Source: a bacterium (GTDB taxonomy: Bacteria > Vulcanimicrobiota > Vulcanimicrobiia > Vulcanimicrobiales > Vulcanimicrobiaceae). Taken from it: a stretch of DNA of 64,000 bases. The stretch is from positions 1-64,000 of the forward strand of contig JAJYFL010000005.1 in assembly GCA_021790935.1 (NCBI GenBank), given 5' to 3'. This document shows positions 53,414 through 62,395 of the stretch, piece after piece (position 1 is the stretch's first letter; each line of letters opens with the position of its first letter). The position numbers and the translations under genes are program-made. The notes under the pieces were generated by a model. The model saw nothing but the letters and a program-made list of their open reading frames with translations, ran no database searches and was not told the origin of the DNA.

Positions 53414-55489
53414 CTATGGCGTAGAAGCGGATGCGATGATCTGGGCGTAACGCGCGCTCGCCTCGGTCGGTACGCGGGTGAGGTTGGGATCGCGATCGAG
53501 GTCGATGTGGAATAGACCGAAATCGCTGTCGTCGTCGAAGGGCAGGCCCCACTCGCGGTTCGACGTGATGCTCCAACAGAGATATGCTTCGATCGGAACC
53601 CCTCTCTCCAAAGCGCGCCGCACCTGCGCGACGTGCTTCTCCAGATAGGCCGCGCGCGAGACCCCGTCGGCGCTGGTGACGCAGCCGTTTTCGACCACGA
53701 CGATCGGCTTGCCGGGGAACTGCTCCTGCGCCTCGCGCAAGATCGAATCCAGCACGTTCGGCCAGACGGGCGCGTTGGCATAGCGGCACTCGGCTGCCGC
53801 AAAGAGCCGGTGCAACTCCCCGGGCCATACCGACGGAACGCCCCAGTAGTAGTCCAGACCGACGTAGTCTAGCGTGCCCGCGCACTCGGCGGGGCACAAG
53901 AAGTGGGGCAGCTTCCCCGCCAGGCCGAGGTTCCACCAATTCGTGCCCAAGAGCGTGCTGAAGATTGCGAAAGATTTGCGCAGCCCGTCGAAGAGCTGCA
54001 GCGGCGAGCGCGTGGCGCTCAAGCGGCGCTCGCCGCGTAGCGTAACGAAGCGCACGCGCGCACGCTCCGAGCCAAAAATGTGCGCGGCGATGCGGCGCGC
54101 GAGATCGGGTTCCAGGCCGCGGTACCCTCCCGCGCCGTCCGGCATGCAGAGACCCTCGACGCCCGGGTGGATGCCGACGCGCAGCACGCCGCGCTTGCGT
54201 ATGTTCTGCAGCGATTTGTCGAGATCTCGCGCTCCCGCCTGCGCCGGCGGAAGGTTCGCGCCGGGATGCTTGAAGCCGCGCAGCACGCGATCGACGGCGT
54301 CGAGCAGCGCGCGGCTGCCAAACGCTATCGCGACCGCGAAACGCTGATCTTTCCCCCGGAGGCGCGTGAGCGTGAGGTCGCCGGCGGCGTACGGCGCAAG
54401 TATGACGTCGTCGTCGAAGACCAGATCGAGCTCGCCGCGCTGCAGCGCCGCTACGCCCTCGCTGCTCTCGCGGAAGAAGCGAAGCTCCGCGTCGGGGAAG
54501 CGGCCCGCCGCCTGCGCGGCCGTCGCCGAACCGGCCGTCACGCCGACGCGCCCCTTCCAATCCTCGAACGATGCGGGCAGCACCACAGCAACGGGATGCA
54601 GCGCTGCAAAGTGCGCGACCAGATACGGTTCGGAGAAGAGGGCGTGTCCCATGCGTTGCGGTGTCATCGTCAGCTGCGCGATGGAGAGATCGACTTCGCC
54701 CGACTCGAGGATTCGGTGCTGCGAGATCCGCCCGGCTTGACGTTGGGCCTGCTCCGGCGATCTCAGATGCGTGGCGTTGCGATCGGCGAGCCGTTGAAGC
54801 CAGCGCGGCAAGCCCAGAATCAGCGGATTCGTGCCGACCAGCGCTCCGGGACGCTCCTTGTGGATAGCCGCGCGCATACGCGCGTGCGCGCGGAAAAGGT
54901 TCGGAATGAGCTGCAGCACGGCGCCCATCTGCTGCTCGCCTGTGGCGTGCGGCTCCAACCCCGGCGGCATGGGGTAGGCTCGCATCCAGAAGCCTTTGAT
55001 GTAGCCGTAGACGAGCTGGTTGGGTTCGTTGATCGTGACGTAGTAGTCGATCAAGTCGCCCAGGCGCCGCGCGGCTTCGGAGGCGTACGCCTCCATGCGC
55101 GCGGGGAATCGCGCGTCGAGCATTCCGGCGCCGCCGCCGGCGGCCTCCACGTGCAGCGGCCAGGTGTTGTGGTGCAGCGTGACGACCGTCGCCATCTTCT
55201 TCTCACGCAGGTACGCAAGCACGTCGCGGTAGTGCGCGAACGCGGCATCGTCCCACTTCCCCGGTTCCGGCTCCAGGCGCGCCCACGAGAGCGAGAGGCG
55301 AAAGGCGCGGCATCCAAGACCCTCGGCGAGATCGGCGTCTTCGCGATAGCGGTTCCAGAAGTCGGTCGCGCGGCCTCGCGGCGTAAGGCCGCGCGCGCGC
55401 TCCCAGAGGTCGCGAATGTCGTCTTGCCCGGTGTACGCTTCGCACTGGTGATCGGCGGTGGCTACGCCGAAACGGAACGTTCGCTGCAT
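53414..55489 (-). CDS. GH1 beta-glucosidase-like enzyme with inserted, circularly permuted family-3 solute-binding domain
   Basis: A 691-residue protein. Residues 1-255 are the N-terminal part of a GH1 barrel: FRFGVATADHQCEAYTG, then the acid/base Glu155 in TINEPN. Residues about 259-410 match the second part of a SBP_bac_3 domain (LESGEVDLSIAQLTMTPQR, HALFSEPYLV, RVGVTAGSATAAQ). Residues about 423-490 match its first part (RKRGVLRVGIHPG, YRGLEPDLARRIAAHIFG). The order of the two parts is reversed relative to free binding proteins. GH1 then resumes (GTNWWNLGLAGKL, DYVGLDYYWGVPSV) with nucleophile Glu600 in VVENG. Both catalytic Glu are intact. No signal peptide is visible. Confidence 0.85.
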   Translation of the reverse strand: MQRTFRFGVATADHQCEAYTGQDDIRDLWERARGLTPRGRATDFWNRYREDADLAEGLGCRAFRLSLSWARLEPEPGKWDDAAFAHYRDVLAYLREKKMATVVTLHHNTWPLHVEAAGGGAGMLDARFPARMEAYASEAARRLGDLIDYYVTINEPNQLVYGYIKGFWMRAYPMPPGLEPHATGEQQMGAVLQLIPNLFRAHARMRAAIHKERPGALVGTNPLILGLPRWLQRLADRNATHLRSPEQAQRQAGRISQHRILESGEVDLSIAQLTMTPQRMGHALFSEPYLVAHFAALHPVAVVLPASFEDWKGRVGVTAGSATAAQAAGRFPDAELRFFRESSEGVAALQRGELDLVFDDDVILAPYAAGDLTLTRLRGKDQRFAVAIAFGSRALLDAVDRVLRGFKHPGANLPPAQAGARDLDKSLQNIRKRGVLRVGIHPGVEGLCMPDGAGGYRGLEPDLARRIAAHIFGSERARVRFVTLRGERRLSATRSPLQLFDGLRKSFAIFSTLLGTNWWNLGLAGKLPHFLCPAECAGTLDYVGLDYYWGVPSVWPGELHRLFAAAECRYANAPVWPNVLDSILREAQEQFPGKPIVVVENGCVTSADGVSRAAYLEKHVAQVRRALERGVPIEAYLCWSITSNREWGLPFDDDSDFGLFHIDLDRDPNLTRVPTEASARYAQIIASASTP

Positions 55490-55580
55490 CCCCGACGGAT
55501 GCTCGCCGCGCCGAGCGCTTCCCTCCATGCGGCGGCGCCGGCGGGGGAGCGCCGCGCGCGAGGCCGAAGCCGTCGCTATC

Positions 55581-56312
55581 ATGAGATTCAGCAATAAGAC
55601 GTGCATCGTAACCGGAGGCGGATCGGGTATTGGCCGCGCGACGTGCCTGCAGATGGCGGCGGAGGGCGGCCGCATCGTGGTCGCCGATCTGCACCAGGCG
55701 GCGGCGCAGGCAACCGTGGATCAGATTACGGCCGCCGGCGGGCAGGCGATCGCCGTTGAAACGGACGTCGGCAACTCGGCGCAGGTGCAGGTCGCCATCG
55801 CAAAGGCGCTTGCGGTCTACGGTTCGCTAGACGTGATCGTCAACGACGCGGCGATGATGACGTTCGCGCCGATCGTCGATATCGCGGAGGCCGATTTCTT
55901 TCACGTCATCACCACGAACCTCGGATCGGTCTTTTTCTTTGCGAAGTACGGCGCCCCGCACATGCCGCCGGGATCGGCGATCGTCAACATCAGCTCCGTG
56001 CACGCGCACGCAACGACGACGAACGTGGTGCCCTACGCCGCTTCAAAGGGCGCGATCGAGGCGTTCACGCGCGGCTTCAGCCTGGAGATGGAGACGCGCA
56101 AGATCCGCGTCAACTCCGTTGCGCCAGGTGCGGTCGACACGCCGATGCTCTGGAACAATCCCAACGTGAAGAGCGGCGTGGAAAAGGTGGAAGGCGCGAT
56201 CGGCAAGCCCGAAGACCTTGCCGAGGCGATCTGCTTCCTCGCTTCGGATGATGCGCGCTTCGTCAACGGGACCACGCTGGTCGTGGACGGCGGCCGCCTC
56301 GACATTTTGTGA
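55581..56312 (+). CDS. short-chain dehydrogenase/reductase
   Basis: A 243-residue SDR. Cofactor motif TGGGSGIGRAT, VNDAAM (variant of NNAG), serine in NISSVHAH, and YAASK with the catalytic Tyr and Lys. The C terminus LVVDGGRLDIL is typical. Substrate unknown. It is divergent from the GH1 gene with a 91-base gap, so they may share regulation, as in a sugar-related pair. Confidence 0.88.
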   Translation: MRFSNKTCIVTGGGSGIGRATCLQMAAEGGRIVVADLHQAAAQATVDQITAAGGQAIAVETDVGNSAQVQVAIAKALAVYGSLDVIVNDAAMMTFAPIVDIAEADFFHVITTNLGSVFFFAKYGAPHMPPGSAIVNISSVHAHATTTNVVPYAASKGAIEAFTRGFSLEMETRKIRVNSVAPGAVDTPMLWNNPNVKSGVEKVEGAIGKPEDLAEAICFLASDDARFVNGTTLVVDGGRLDIL

Positions 56313-56347
56313 AGCGCTTGCCTCCGCACAACTCGTTTTTCGTCGCC

Positions 56348-56638
56348 TCATTTTGAACGGCGCCGCGCAAGCCGCACGATGTCGCTTACGGTGCGGTGCG
56401 TTTCCAGCGGATGACGTAGTGGGACTTCCGAATTTACGGCGTAGACGTTTCGCCTTCCAACGCGCTCTCTTTCGACGTAGCCTTCAGTCTCGAGATCGTT
56501 GAGTATCTGCACCACGGCACGTTCGGTAATGCCAACTAAGAGTGCCAGGTCGCGCACGCGCAACGACGGATCGCCGGCAAGCGCCACCAACACGTGCGCG
56601 TGATTGCTGAGGAACGTCCAGCCGGAACGCGCCTTCAC
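56348..56638 (-). CDS. winged-helix transcriptional regulator
   Basis: A 96-residue helix-turn-helix protein of the MarR/ArsR-like type: HAHVLVALAGDPSLRVRDLA, then the recognition region GITERAVVQILNDLETEGYV and wing ERERVGRRNVYAVN. It is divergent from the isocitrate dehydrogenase gene and separated by 238 bases holding a promoter with an overlapping palindrome, so that gene is a possible target. Confidence 0.75.
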   Translation of the reverse strand: MKARSGWTFLSNHAHVLVALAGDPSLRVRDLALLVGITERAVVQILNDLETEGYVERERVGRRNVYAVNSEVPLRHPLETHRTVSDIVRLARRRSK

Positions 56639-56804
56639 GAGGCTCCCTTTCGCATCTCCGACGTTTCGGATTCGCTTGAGAGCACTCGATCCCTCGGCGC
56701 GGCACGCGACGAAATCACGCTGCGAGAGAGATCGCCAAGCAATGCGCAGGCCGAACCGTGCCGACGGTGGCGCACCGATGAAGTCCGAGTCGCTCGGCTG
56801 GCAG

Positions 56805-56842
56805 TTGACACGGCTGGCACTACTGCTATATGATACATGTAT
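56805..56842 (+). promoter_or_regulatory. promoter with overlapping palindrome upstream of icd
   Basis: TTGACA at 56805-56810, 18-base spacer, TATGAT at 56829-56834. The palindrome ATACATGTAT (56833-56842) overlaps the -10 end, a classical repressor position. The gene starts at 56877. Confidence 0.6.
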
Positions 56843-56876
56843 TGCTTTTCCTGCGTTCAGAGTAAGGAGTTGTCCG

Positions 56877-58346
56877 GTGCAAGAACGCTCGCTAGCCGTT
56901 CAGGAGCGCGCCAGCCGCCGCGCGTCCGTCGCGATCGCTCATGGTGACGGCATCGGTCCCGAAATCATCGAATCGACTCTTGCGATCCTTGAAGCCGCCG
57001 GCGCGAATTTTGACATTCACCGAGTCGAGATGGGCGAGCAGGTCTACCGCCGAGGCATCTCAAGCGGCATCGCACAGCACGATTTGGATGCGCTTGCCGA
57101 AACCGGAGTTCTGCTCAAGGCTCCGGTCACCACTCCCCAGGGCGGAGGATATAAGAGCCTCAACGTCACGATTCGAAAGAGCTTTGGTCTCTATGCCAAC
57201 GTGCGCCCATGCAAATCGCTCGCCCCGTACGTGCGAACGTTGCATCCCGATATGGATGTCGTAATCATTCGCGAGAACGAGGAAGACGTTTACGGCGGCA
57301 TCGAGCATCGCCAAACCGACGACGTTACCCAATGCTTGAAACTGATAACGCGTTCGGGCTGCGAGCGCATTATTCGTTACGCATTCGAGTACGCTCGCGC
57401 AAACGGACGCTCTCGCGTGTCGTGTTTCACCAAAGACAACATCATGAAGATCACTGACGGTTTGTTCCACCGCGTTTTCGAGGAAATCGCTACCGAGTAT
57501 CCCGATATTGAGAACAACCATCTTATCGTCGATATCGGCGCCGCTCGCCTCGCCACGCAGCCCGAGCAATTCGACGTGATCGTCCTCCCGAATCTTTACG
57601 GCGACATCCTCTCCGATGTTGCCGCGGAATTATGCGGATCGGTCGGCATGGCGGGTTCGGCAAACATTGGGGATGGCTTTGCCATGTTCGAAGCCATTCA
57701 TGGTTCCGCACCCGACATCGCCGGGACGGGCACAGCCAACCCTTCCGGGCTGCTGAATGCCGCCGTGATGATGTTGGCTCACATCGGTCAGGTAGACGTG
57801 GCCCAAAGCGTGCACGACGCATGGCTACGTGCAATCGAAGACGGCGTTCATACACGTGATATTTTCGGCCAGCATAGTATCGGGTGTTACGGCACCGGTG
57901 CCTTTACTACAGAGGTCATCGCGCGGCTTGGCATGCAGCCTCGCAAGCTCGAACGCCAGCGTGTAGATGCACCGGTTCGTCTCCAGCCGGCCAAGGCCGC
58001 AAACGGCGATCGCCGGCCTGGAAAGAAAACTCGGCAAGGCGTTGACATCTTCGTCGATTGGAGTGGGGAGCCCGATGCGCTCGCCGCGTCGCTTCAGGCG
58101 ATCCGGGTACCATCGCTGACGCTTTCGATGATCACCAATCGCGGCACCAAGGTATGGCCAGACGGTAACCCTCAGACCCGCTGCGTCGATCATTGGCGCT
58201 GCCGTTTTTCGGGAGACGCACCAACGGCTCGTGATGTCGTCGCGACAATCTCAGCCGTGGCCGAAGCCGGCTACGATGTCATCAAGATGGAAGGCCTCTA
58301 TGCGTTCGACGGTAATGCCGGCTATTCGCTCGGCCAAGGACAGTAA
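56877..58346 (+). CDS. icd: NADP-dependent isocitrate dehydrogenase, Thermus-type
   Basis: A 489-residue member of the isocitrate/isopropylmalate dehydrogenase family. Catalytic and binding segments: AHGDGIGPEII, TIRKSFGLYANVRP, VIIRENEEDVYGG, LPNLYGDILSD and EAIHGSAPDIAGTG. A C-terminal extension of about 140 residues (VDIFVDWSGEPDALAASLQA) matches the long Thermus-like IDHs. It converts isocitrate to 2-oxoglutarate in the TCA cycle. GTG start at 56877 with AAGGAG 7 bases upstream. By eye its codon use is less GC-biased than that of its neighbours, which may hint at transfer. Confidence 0.88.
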   Translation: MQERSLAVQERASRRASVAIAHGDGIGPEIIESTLAILEAAGANFDIHRVEMGEQVYRRGISSGIAQHDLDALAETGVLLKAPVTTPQGGGYKSLNVTIRKSFGLYANVRPCKSLAPYVRTLHPDMDVVIIRENEEDVYGGIEHRQTDDVTQCLKLITRSGCERIIRYAFEYARANGRSRVSCFTKDNIMKITDGLFHRVFEEIATEYPDIENNHLIVDIGAARLATQPEQFDVIVLPNLYGDILSDVAAELCGSVGMAGSANIGDGFAMFEAIHGSAPDIAGTGTANPSGLLNAAVMMLAHIGQVDVAQSVHDAWLRAIEDGVHTRDIFGQHSIGCYGTGAFTTEVIARLGMQPRKLERQRVDAPVRLQPAKAANGDRRPGKKTRQGVDIFVDWSGEPDALAASLQAIRVPSLTLSMITNRGTKVWPDGNPQTRCVDHWRCRFSGDAPTARDVVATISAVAEAGYDVIKMEGLYAFDGNAGYSLGQGQ

Positions 58347-58359
58347 GCATGCCTGGTAC

Positions 58360-58456
58360 CGGCGGCGCGCGCTTATCGTTACGAAGCATGGCAAGGAGCG
58401 CGTTATCATTCTCCTAAAAATCCAACCCGTCGAAGAACCCGCCGGAAGTTCGCTAG
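58360..58456 (+). pseudogene. possible remnant of Phd/YefM-like antitoxin
   Basis: A short frame reads LIVTKHGKERVIILLKIQPV, similar to the middle of prevent-host-death antitoxins, with no proper start or N-terminal half. It is cut by the MITE at 58453. A chance match is possible. Confidence 0.25.
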
Positions 58457-58621
58457 GAGGCTGTCGGAGTTGAGCCGTTTTCGGATTTGGCGCCGAATTT
58501 TGTTTGAAGACGAGGCGCGAAGAAGGAGCGAAGCCGTAGCTTCGTGACTGATGAGCAACGAAGTATTCGGGCAAAAGGCGGCCCAAAGACGGAAACGTGC
58601 TTAACTCCGACAGCCTCCTAG
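58453..58621. mobile_element. MITE-like element with CTAG target duplication
   Basis: CTAG at 58453-58456 and 58618-58621 flank a 161-base element with 19-base terminal inverted repeats (GAGGCTGTCGGAGTTGAGC on the left; one mismatch on the right). It encodes no transposase. A 4-base CTAG duplication is typical of IS5-group insertions, so an IS5-type transposase probably moved it. Its right CTAG contains the stop codon of the next minus-strand gene. Confidence 0.85.
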
Positions 58622-59280
58622 AAGTCCATGCCGGCAGCCTCAGCGGTGGCGCCAGCGCTCACGAAGCGGCTCTTTGCACCGTGCGCGCAATCGTCGATCA
58701 GGGCCGCCTCGAGCGCGGCTTCGTTTGCCGAAAAGGCGTTCCAGCGCTGCACGAACGTGTCGGCTAGTGTGGCGATCTCCTGCGCTTTGTCGGGAACCGG
58801 AGCGACGCGGCCAGAGCCCGAGGTCATCGCGGCCAGCATTCCTTGCTTGGCTTGCACGAGCAAGCCCGCTGCTATGCACTGCGCCTGCACGGCGTTGAAG
58901 AGCACGGCCCAGGGATTCTCGCAGTCCACCTCGAGCCACGCGCGCACCGCATCGCGCGCGGTCCCACCGTCCTTGATACAATCGTAGAGCTTTTTCACTG
59001 CAGGATCGTACTGCGCCGTGCCGGAGAGCTTGCGCAGCACGACATGCCGAGAGCGGACCAACAGGACTCTCTTCTCCACGATTTCCATGCTCAGCGCCTT
59101 ATCGTCGCGAAAGCGCAGGAACCCCGCAGCAAACATTTTTGCGGCCAAGTCCATGTAGTTGACTTTGACGTCCTTGACGGGCGCATGGACCGCGAACACG
59201 CTCGCCTGTTTCGCGATGCGATCGGCGGCAAGATATGCAGAAACGAACGGTGAGTCGAGGGTTGAGGGCTGCTGTTCCAT
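58618..59280 (-). CDS. hypothetical protein
   Basis: A 220-residue, mostly helical protein with no recognised family. GGAGG lies 6 bases before the ATG, a strong ribosome site, which supports a real gene. Segments such as LADTFVQRWNAFSANEAALE look amphipathic. No signal peptide. The stop codon TAG lies in the CTAG duplication of the MITE, so the original C terminus may have been at or near this site. Confidence 0.6.
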   Translation of the reverse strand: MEQQPSTLDSPFVSAYLAADRIAKQASVFAVHAPVKDVKVNYMDLAAKMFAAGFLRFRDDKALSMEIVEKRVLLVRSRHVVLRKLSGTAQYDPAVKKLYDCIKDGGTARDAVRAWLEVDCENPWAVLFNAVQAQCIAAGLLVQAKQGMLAAMTSGSGRVAPVPDKAQEIATLADTFVQRWNAFSANEAALEAALIDDCAHGAKSRFVSAGATAEAAGMDF

Positions 59281-59931
59281 AAGAATACCTCCTCGAAACG
59301 TAGTTGCGTGGCGGGCGATGATCTTTTCGCTCTACAGCCGCAGTACGCCTACTCGGGCACGCTAGTCTCCGCGCGGCCGGCACCTTTGAAGGCGCAGACG
59401 GGATTGGCCGCCTCCTAAGACTCCGGCTATGCCCACGGGATTTCGCCGATCGAAGCTGCGCTACACCGGCCGCGCCTTTCGGGAGGACACCGACCAGGCG
59501 GTGCGCGGCGACATTCTCGGCGGGCGCACCAGCGGCCACGAGCGCGGCACGCGCGTGCGCGGAAACCGCAGCGGCGCCTGCTCTTCGGATCGTTCCATCG
59601 AATAGGCGAATCGAGCTCGGCGAGAGCGCGCGCTTCACGGTTCACCTGCGCGGCGACCTTGTCGCGGAGCCCGACGCGAACGCCCTAGCCTACAAGGCCG
59701 CGATCGAGGCAACCGTCAAGCATTGTGGGCACCACCGCAGCCGGAGCAGGAACCAACGAGCGTGGAGACGCCGGTTTCTGACCCCGCTCGCTTCCGAGCA
59801 CGTCGTTCTGATCGATGGAACGCACGTCCTGACACGCAGCACGAACGACGAGGCCGTTCCGGTTCGCGATGCCGAACTCCTAACAGACATCCGGCGAGGA
59901 GGTAGGGCGACCGCCCGCATATATTCACGCC
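59281..59931. other. 650-base region without a supported gene
   Basis: Several short open frames on both strands, none with a recognisable family. One plus-strand frame reads LTPLASEHVVLIDGTHVLTR near 59780-59840, and a minus-strand frame around 59450-59638 has some amphipathic character. These may be fragments of decayed genes. Confidence 0.4.
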
Positions 59932-60615
59932 ATGGTACATGCGCCGCTTCCGCAACGGCCCGTACTCGCAAAAATCTTCGGCATTGCGATTGTCCTCGCG
60001 GTCCTCGCGTCGTCGCTCGCGCTCGTTCACTCGAACAGTACGTCGATCGGCAGCACCGCAGTTCTCCGCTTCGCGATCGTGCGCGATTGGGTGGTCGCCA
60101 TCGTCCTCATCGCAACGGTGTTCTACTGGGAGCGGCTGCCGTGGTCATCGCTCGGAGTCTACTCCCTCACCTGGCGCGACGTGCTGCTCGGCGTCGGGGG
60201 GTTCGTCGTCGGGATCGTCGCTTTCGGTGCCGGCGGCTTCTTGGTTCACGCCTTGGATCTGGGAAATACGAGCACCGGCATTCGCGCCTTGGCGCAGATT
60301 CCGATGCCGGCACGTATCGCCCTTATTCTTACGACCGGCATCACCGAAGAGATCATCTTTCGAGGCTATCTGCTCGAGCGCGTCGCAGCGCTGGCGCGAA
60401 GTATTCCCGTCGGGGCGCTGGTTTCACTGGTCGTCTTCGGTCTGGGCCACATCGGCGGCTGGGGGATCGGCGGTGCCGTGCAGATCACCCTGTGGACGAT
60501 CGTTATCACCTGGCTCTACGCGAGCACCCGGCGGGTCCTGCCGTGCGTGATTATGCACATGCTCAACGACGCGTTCGCCTTCATCATAATACCGGCGCTC
60601 ATGTACCGAGGGTAA
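59932..60615 (+). CDS. CPBP-family intramembrane metalloprotease
   Basis: A 227-residue membrane protein of the CPBP (Abi/Rce1-like) family. Motif 1 ITEEIIFRGYLLER carries the EExxxR residues; motif 2 GLGHIGGWG and motif 3 HMLNDAFAF supply histidines. Six or so hydrophobic helices. Members process prenylated proteins or bacteriocin-type peptides; target unknown. Confidence 0.85.
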   Translation: MVHAPLPQRPVLAKIFGIAIVLAVLASSLALVHSNSTSIGSTAVLRFAIVRDWVVAIVLIATVFYWERLPWSSLGVYSLTWRDVLLGVGGFVVGIVAFGAGGFLVHALDLGNTSTGIRALAQIPMPARIALILTTGITEEIIFRGYLLERVAALARSIPVGALVSLVVFGLGHIGGWGIGGAVQITLWTIVITWLYASTRRVLPCVIMHMLNDAFAFIIIPALMYRG

Positions 60616-60842
60616 CCTGGCGGCGTATCTCGCCGACGCAGTTTCGGCATACCTACCGACGTACATGGTGCCTCGGCACGTCAGAGGGCCGGCGTAGCGC
60701 TTCGTGTCGACCTCGCCGCCGCCGATGACGAGCCTCAAGCGCTCGAATGCGAAACGCGTCGCGGCGCACAACCGTGCGGGAGAGGAGCGACCGGCCGCGC
60801 CTGCCAAGCATAGGAGCGAGCACCGGACCGCGGGAGGCTATT

Positions 60843-61247
60843 ATGCGTCTGAACTATCTCGCCGTCGCCACCACCGGAATCGTCTTGTTCCTAATCGGCG
60901 GCGTATGGTACATGCTCTTCAGCCGGCAATGGTCGGCAGCCACCGGCATTGCGGCATCGCAAGTAGGCCCGGGTAAAAACGCCTACGTCTACGTCGTCGC
61001 GCTCGCCGCGGCGCTCCTCGCCGCATACGCACTCGCACGCATCATCGCGTGGCGCGCGCATCCGTCGGCCGGCGACGGCGCGATGATCGGGATCCTTCTC
61101 GGCGTCTTGATCTTCGCACCGCTAACCCTCATGGACTACGGCTTCGAACGACGCCCGCTCGCGCTCTTCCTCGTCAACGCCGGCTACGTCGTCGTGGCCT
61201 TGACCGCTGGTGGTGCTATTCTCGGGGCCTGGCGGCCACGGCGCTAG
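60843..61247 (+). CDS. DUF1761-like membrane protein
   Basis: A 134-residue protein with four predicted helices. GGVWYMLFSRQWSAATGI near the N terminus and LMDYGFERRPLALFLVNAGY are typical of DUF1761. Function unknown. GGGAGG lies 5 bases upstream of the ATG at 60843. It may be co-transcribed with the VOC gene 44 bases downstream. Confidence 0.78.
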   Translation: MRLNYLAVATTGIVLFLIGGVWYMLFSRQWSAATGIAASQVGPGKNAYVYVVALAAALLAAYALARIIAWRAHPSAGDGAMIGILLGVLIFAPLTLMDYGFERRPLALFLVNAGYVVVALTAGGAILGAWRPRR

Positions 61248-61291
61248 CGGACCGCAAGACGGCGCTACCATGCGAAAGGGGATGCTTCGCC

Positions 61292-61750
61292 GTGTTAGAC
61301 CACATTGATCTGCGCGTGCGGGATCTGTCCGAAGCGCGACCTCTCTACGATGCCATCATGCCGCTTCTCGGGTTCCGACACCCGGTCGAGGACGAGAGCG
61401 ATGGTTGCATCTGCTACGACAGCTGCACCGGGCCGATGGAATCGCATCTGCCGTTCGTTGCGTTGATCGAGGACAAGACGCATCATCCATCGGCGACGCG
61501 CATCGCATTCTACGCCCCCGGACGTACGGCGGTCGACGAGATAGCGGCGATGGCGGAGCGTCATGGTGCGCTTTCTTTCGAAGCCGCGCATTTTTGTCAA
61601 GAGTATAGCCCGAGGTACTACGCATGCTTCTTCGAGGACGCGAGCGGGAACAAGCTCGAAGTCTGCTGTCGGCACGTGAGCGATGACGCAGAGCAGGACG
61701 AGCAAAGAAGCATCGTGCGCATGCCGAAGTTCGCGACGAAAACCGAGTGA
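61292..61750 (+). CDS. VOC-superfamily (glyoxalase/dioxygenase-fold) protein
   Basis: A 152-residue protein with one vicinal-oxygen-chelate domain: LDHIDLRVRDLSEARPLYDA at the start, a likely metal His in the first strand, and YYACFFEDASGNKLEVCC with the late Glu. Substrate unknown. GTG start at 61292. Confidence 0.8.
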   Translation: MLDHIDLRVRDLSEARPLYDAIMPLLGFRHPVEDESDGCICYDSCTGPMESHLPFVALIEDKTHHPSATRIAFYAPGRTAVDEIAAMAERHGALSFEAAHFCQEYSPRYYACFFEDASGNKLEVCCRHVSDDAEQDEQRSIVRMPKFATKTE

Positions 61751-61783
61751 ATGTCGTTTGACGGCGCATTGCGTACGTTGGGC

Positions 61784-62395
61784 TTAGAGTGGACGGATGG
61801 CGTGATCCTCGATAAACCGCGTGCCGTTCCAGACGAGCGCGGTCTGCCCGACAATGCGCGCGCCATGCACGATCGTGGGCGTGAATGTGCCCACGCAACG
61901 GCCGTTGTGCGTGTTGCGCACGCTGTCATAATGGACCGCTTCGGCGCTCGAGCGAATCTGCGCGCCGAATGCCTGCGAAGCGGTGTAGTCGTTCGGATCG
62001 TAAACGCCGGCCGGAACCGTCGCGTCGACGGCGCGTCGAATGTCGCCGGCGTGCCCCTCGATACGCAGCGCTAAGTGGGTAAGCCGCGTTTCCATCGGTG
62101 GAGCGCCGTCGTTGGCGTAGGTGAGGGTGAGGTGATAGGACGTTTCGCGCACGGCCGTCGGTATGGAATCGGCAGCATAGAGCATTCCGTAGCTGCCGTC
62201 GCTGAAACGGCTGGCGCTGGGGAATTGAAACGGTCGATCGACGTAGTCGCGGGCGCCGGCGCTGGGGGGCGTGGTATGGCGGAGTACGATCTCCGCGGCG
62301 AGCCGTTCTTCATCGCTCTGGCCGAGCGTTTTGAACCCGACGCTTTGCAGTGGAAACGCGAGTCGTACGAGGCGTTCGCTCAGCGTAGTTAGCAT
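61784..62395 (-). CDS. RES-domain toxin of type II toxin-antitoxin system
   Basis: A 203-residue RES-domain protein. RES toxins such as MbcT and the Pseudomonas Res degrade NAD+ . Visible: RLVRLAFPLQSVG, RFSDGSYGMLYAADSIPTAV with the Arg and Tyr of the active site, and the C-terminal WNGTRFIEDHAIRPL. Its ATG at 62393-62395 overlaps the antitoxin stop by one base (TGATG), the usual arrangement of antitoxin first. Confidence 0.88.
   Translation of the reverse strand: MLTTLSERLVRLAFPLQSVGFKTLGQSDEERLAAEIVLRHTTPPSAGARDYVDRPFQFPSASRFSDGSYGMLYAADSIPTAVRETSYHLTLTYANDGAPPMETRLTHLALRIEGHAGDIRRAVDATVPAGVYDPNDYTASQAFGAQIRSSAEAVHYDSVRNTHNGRCVGTFTPTIVHGARIVGQTALVWNGTRFIEDHAIRPL

Noticed and set aside
60616-60842. 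Possible end of an adenylation domain (YLPTYMVP)
   Set aside because: Only a few residues match and no upstream domain exists; chance.
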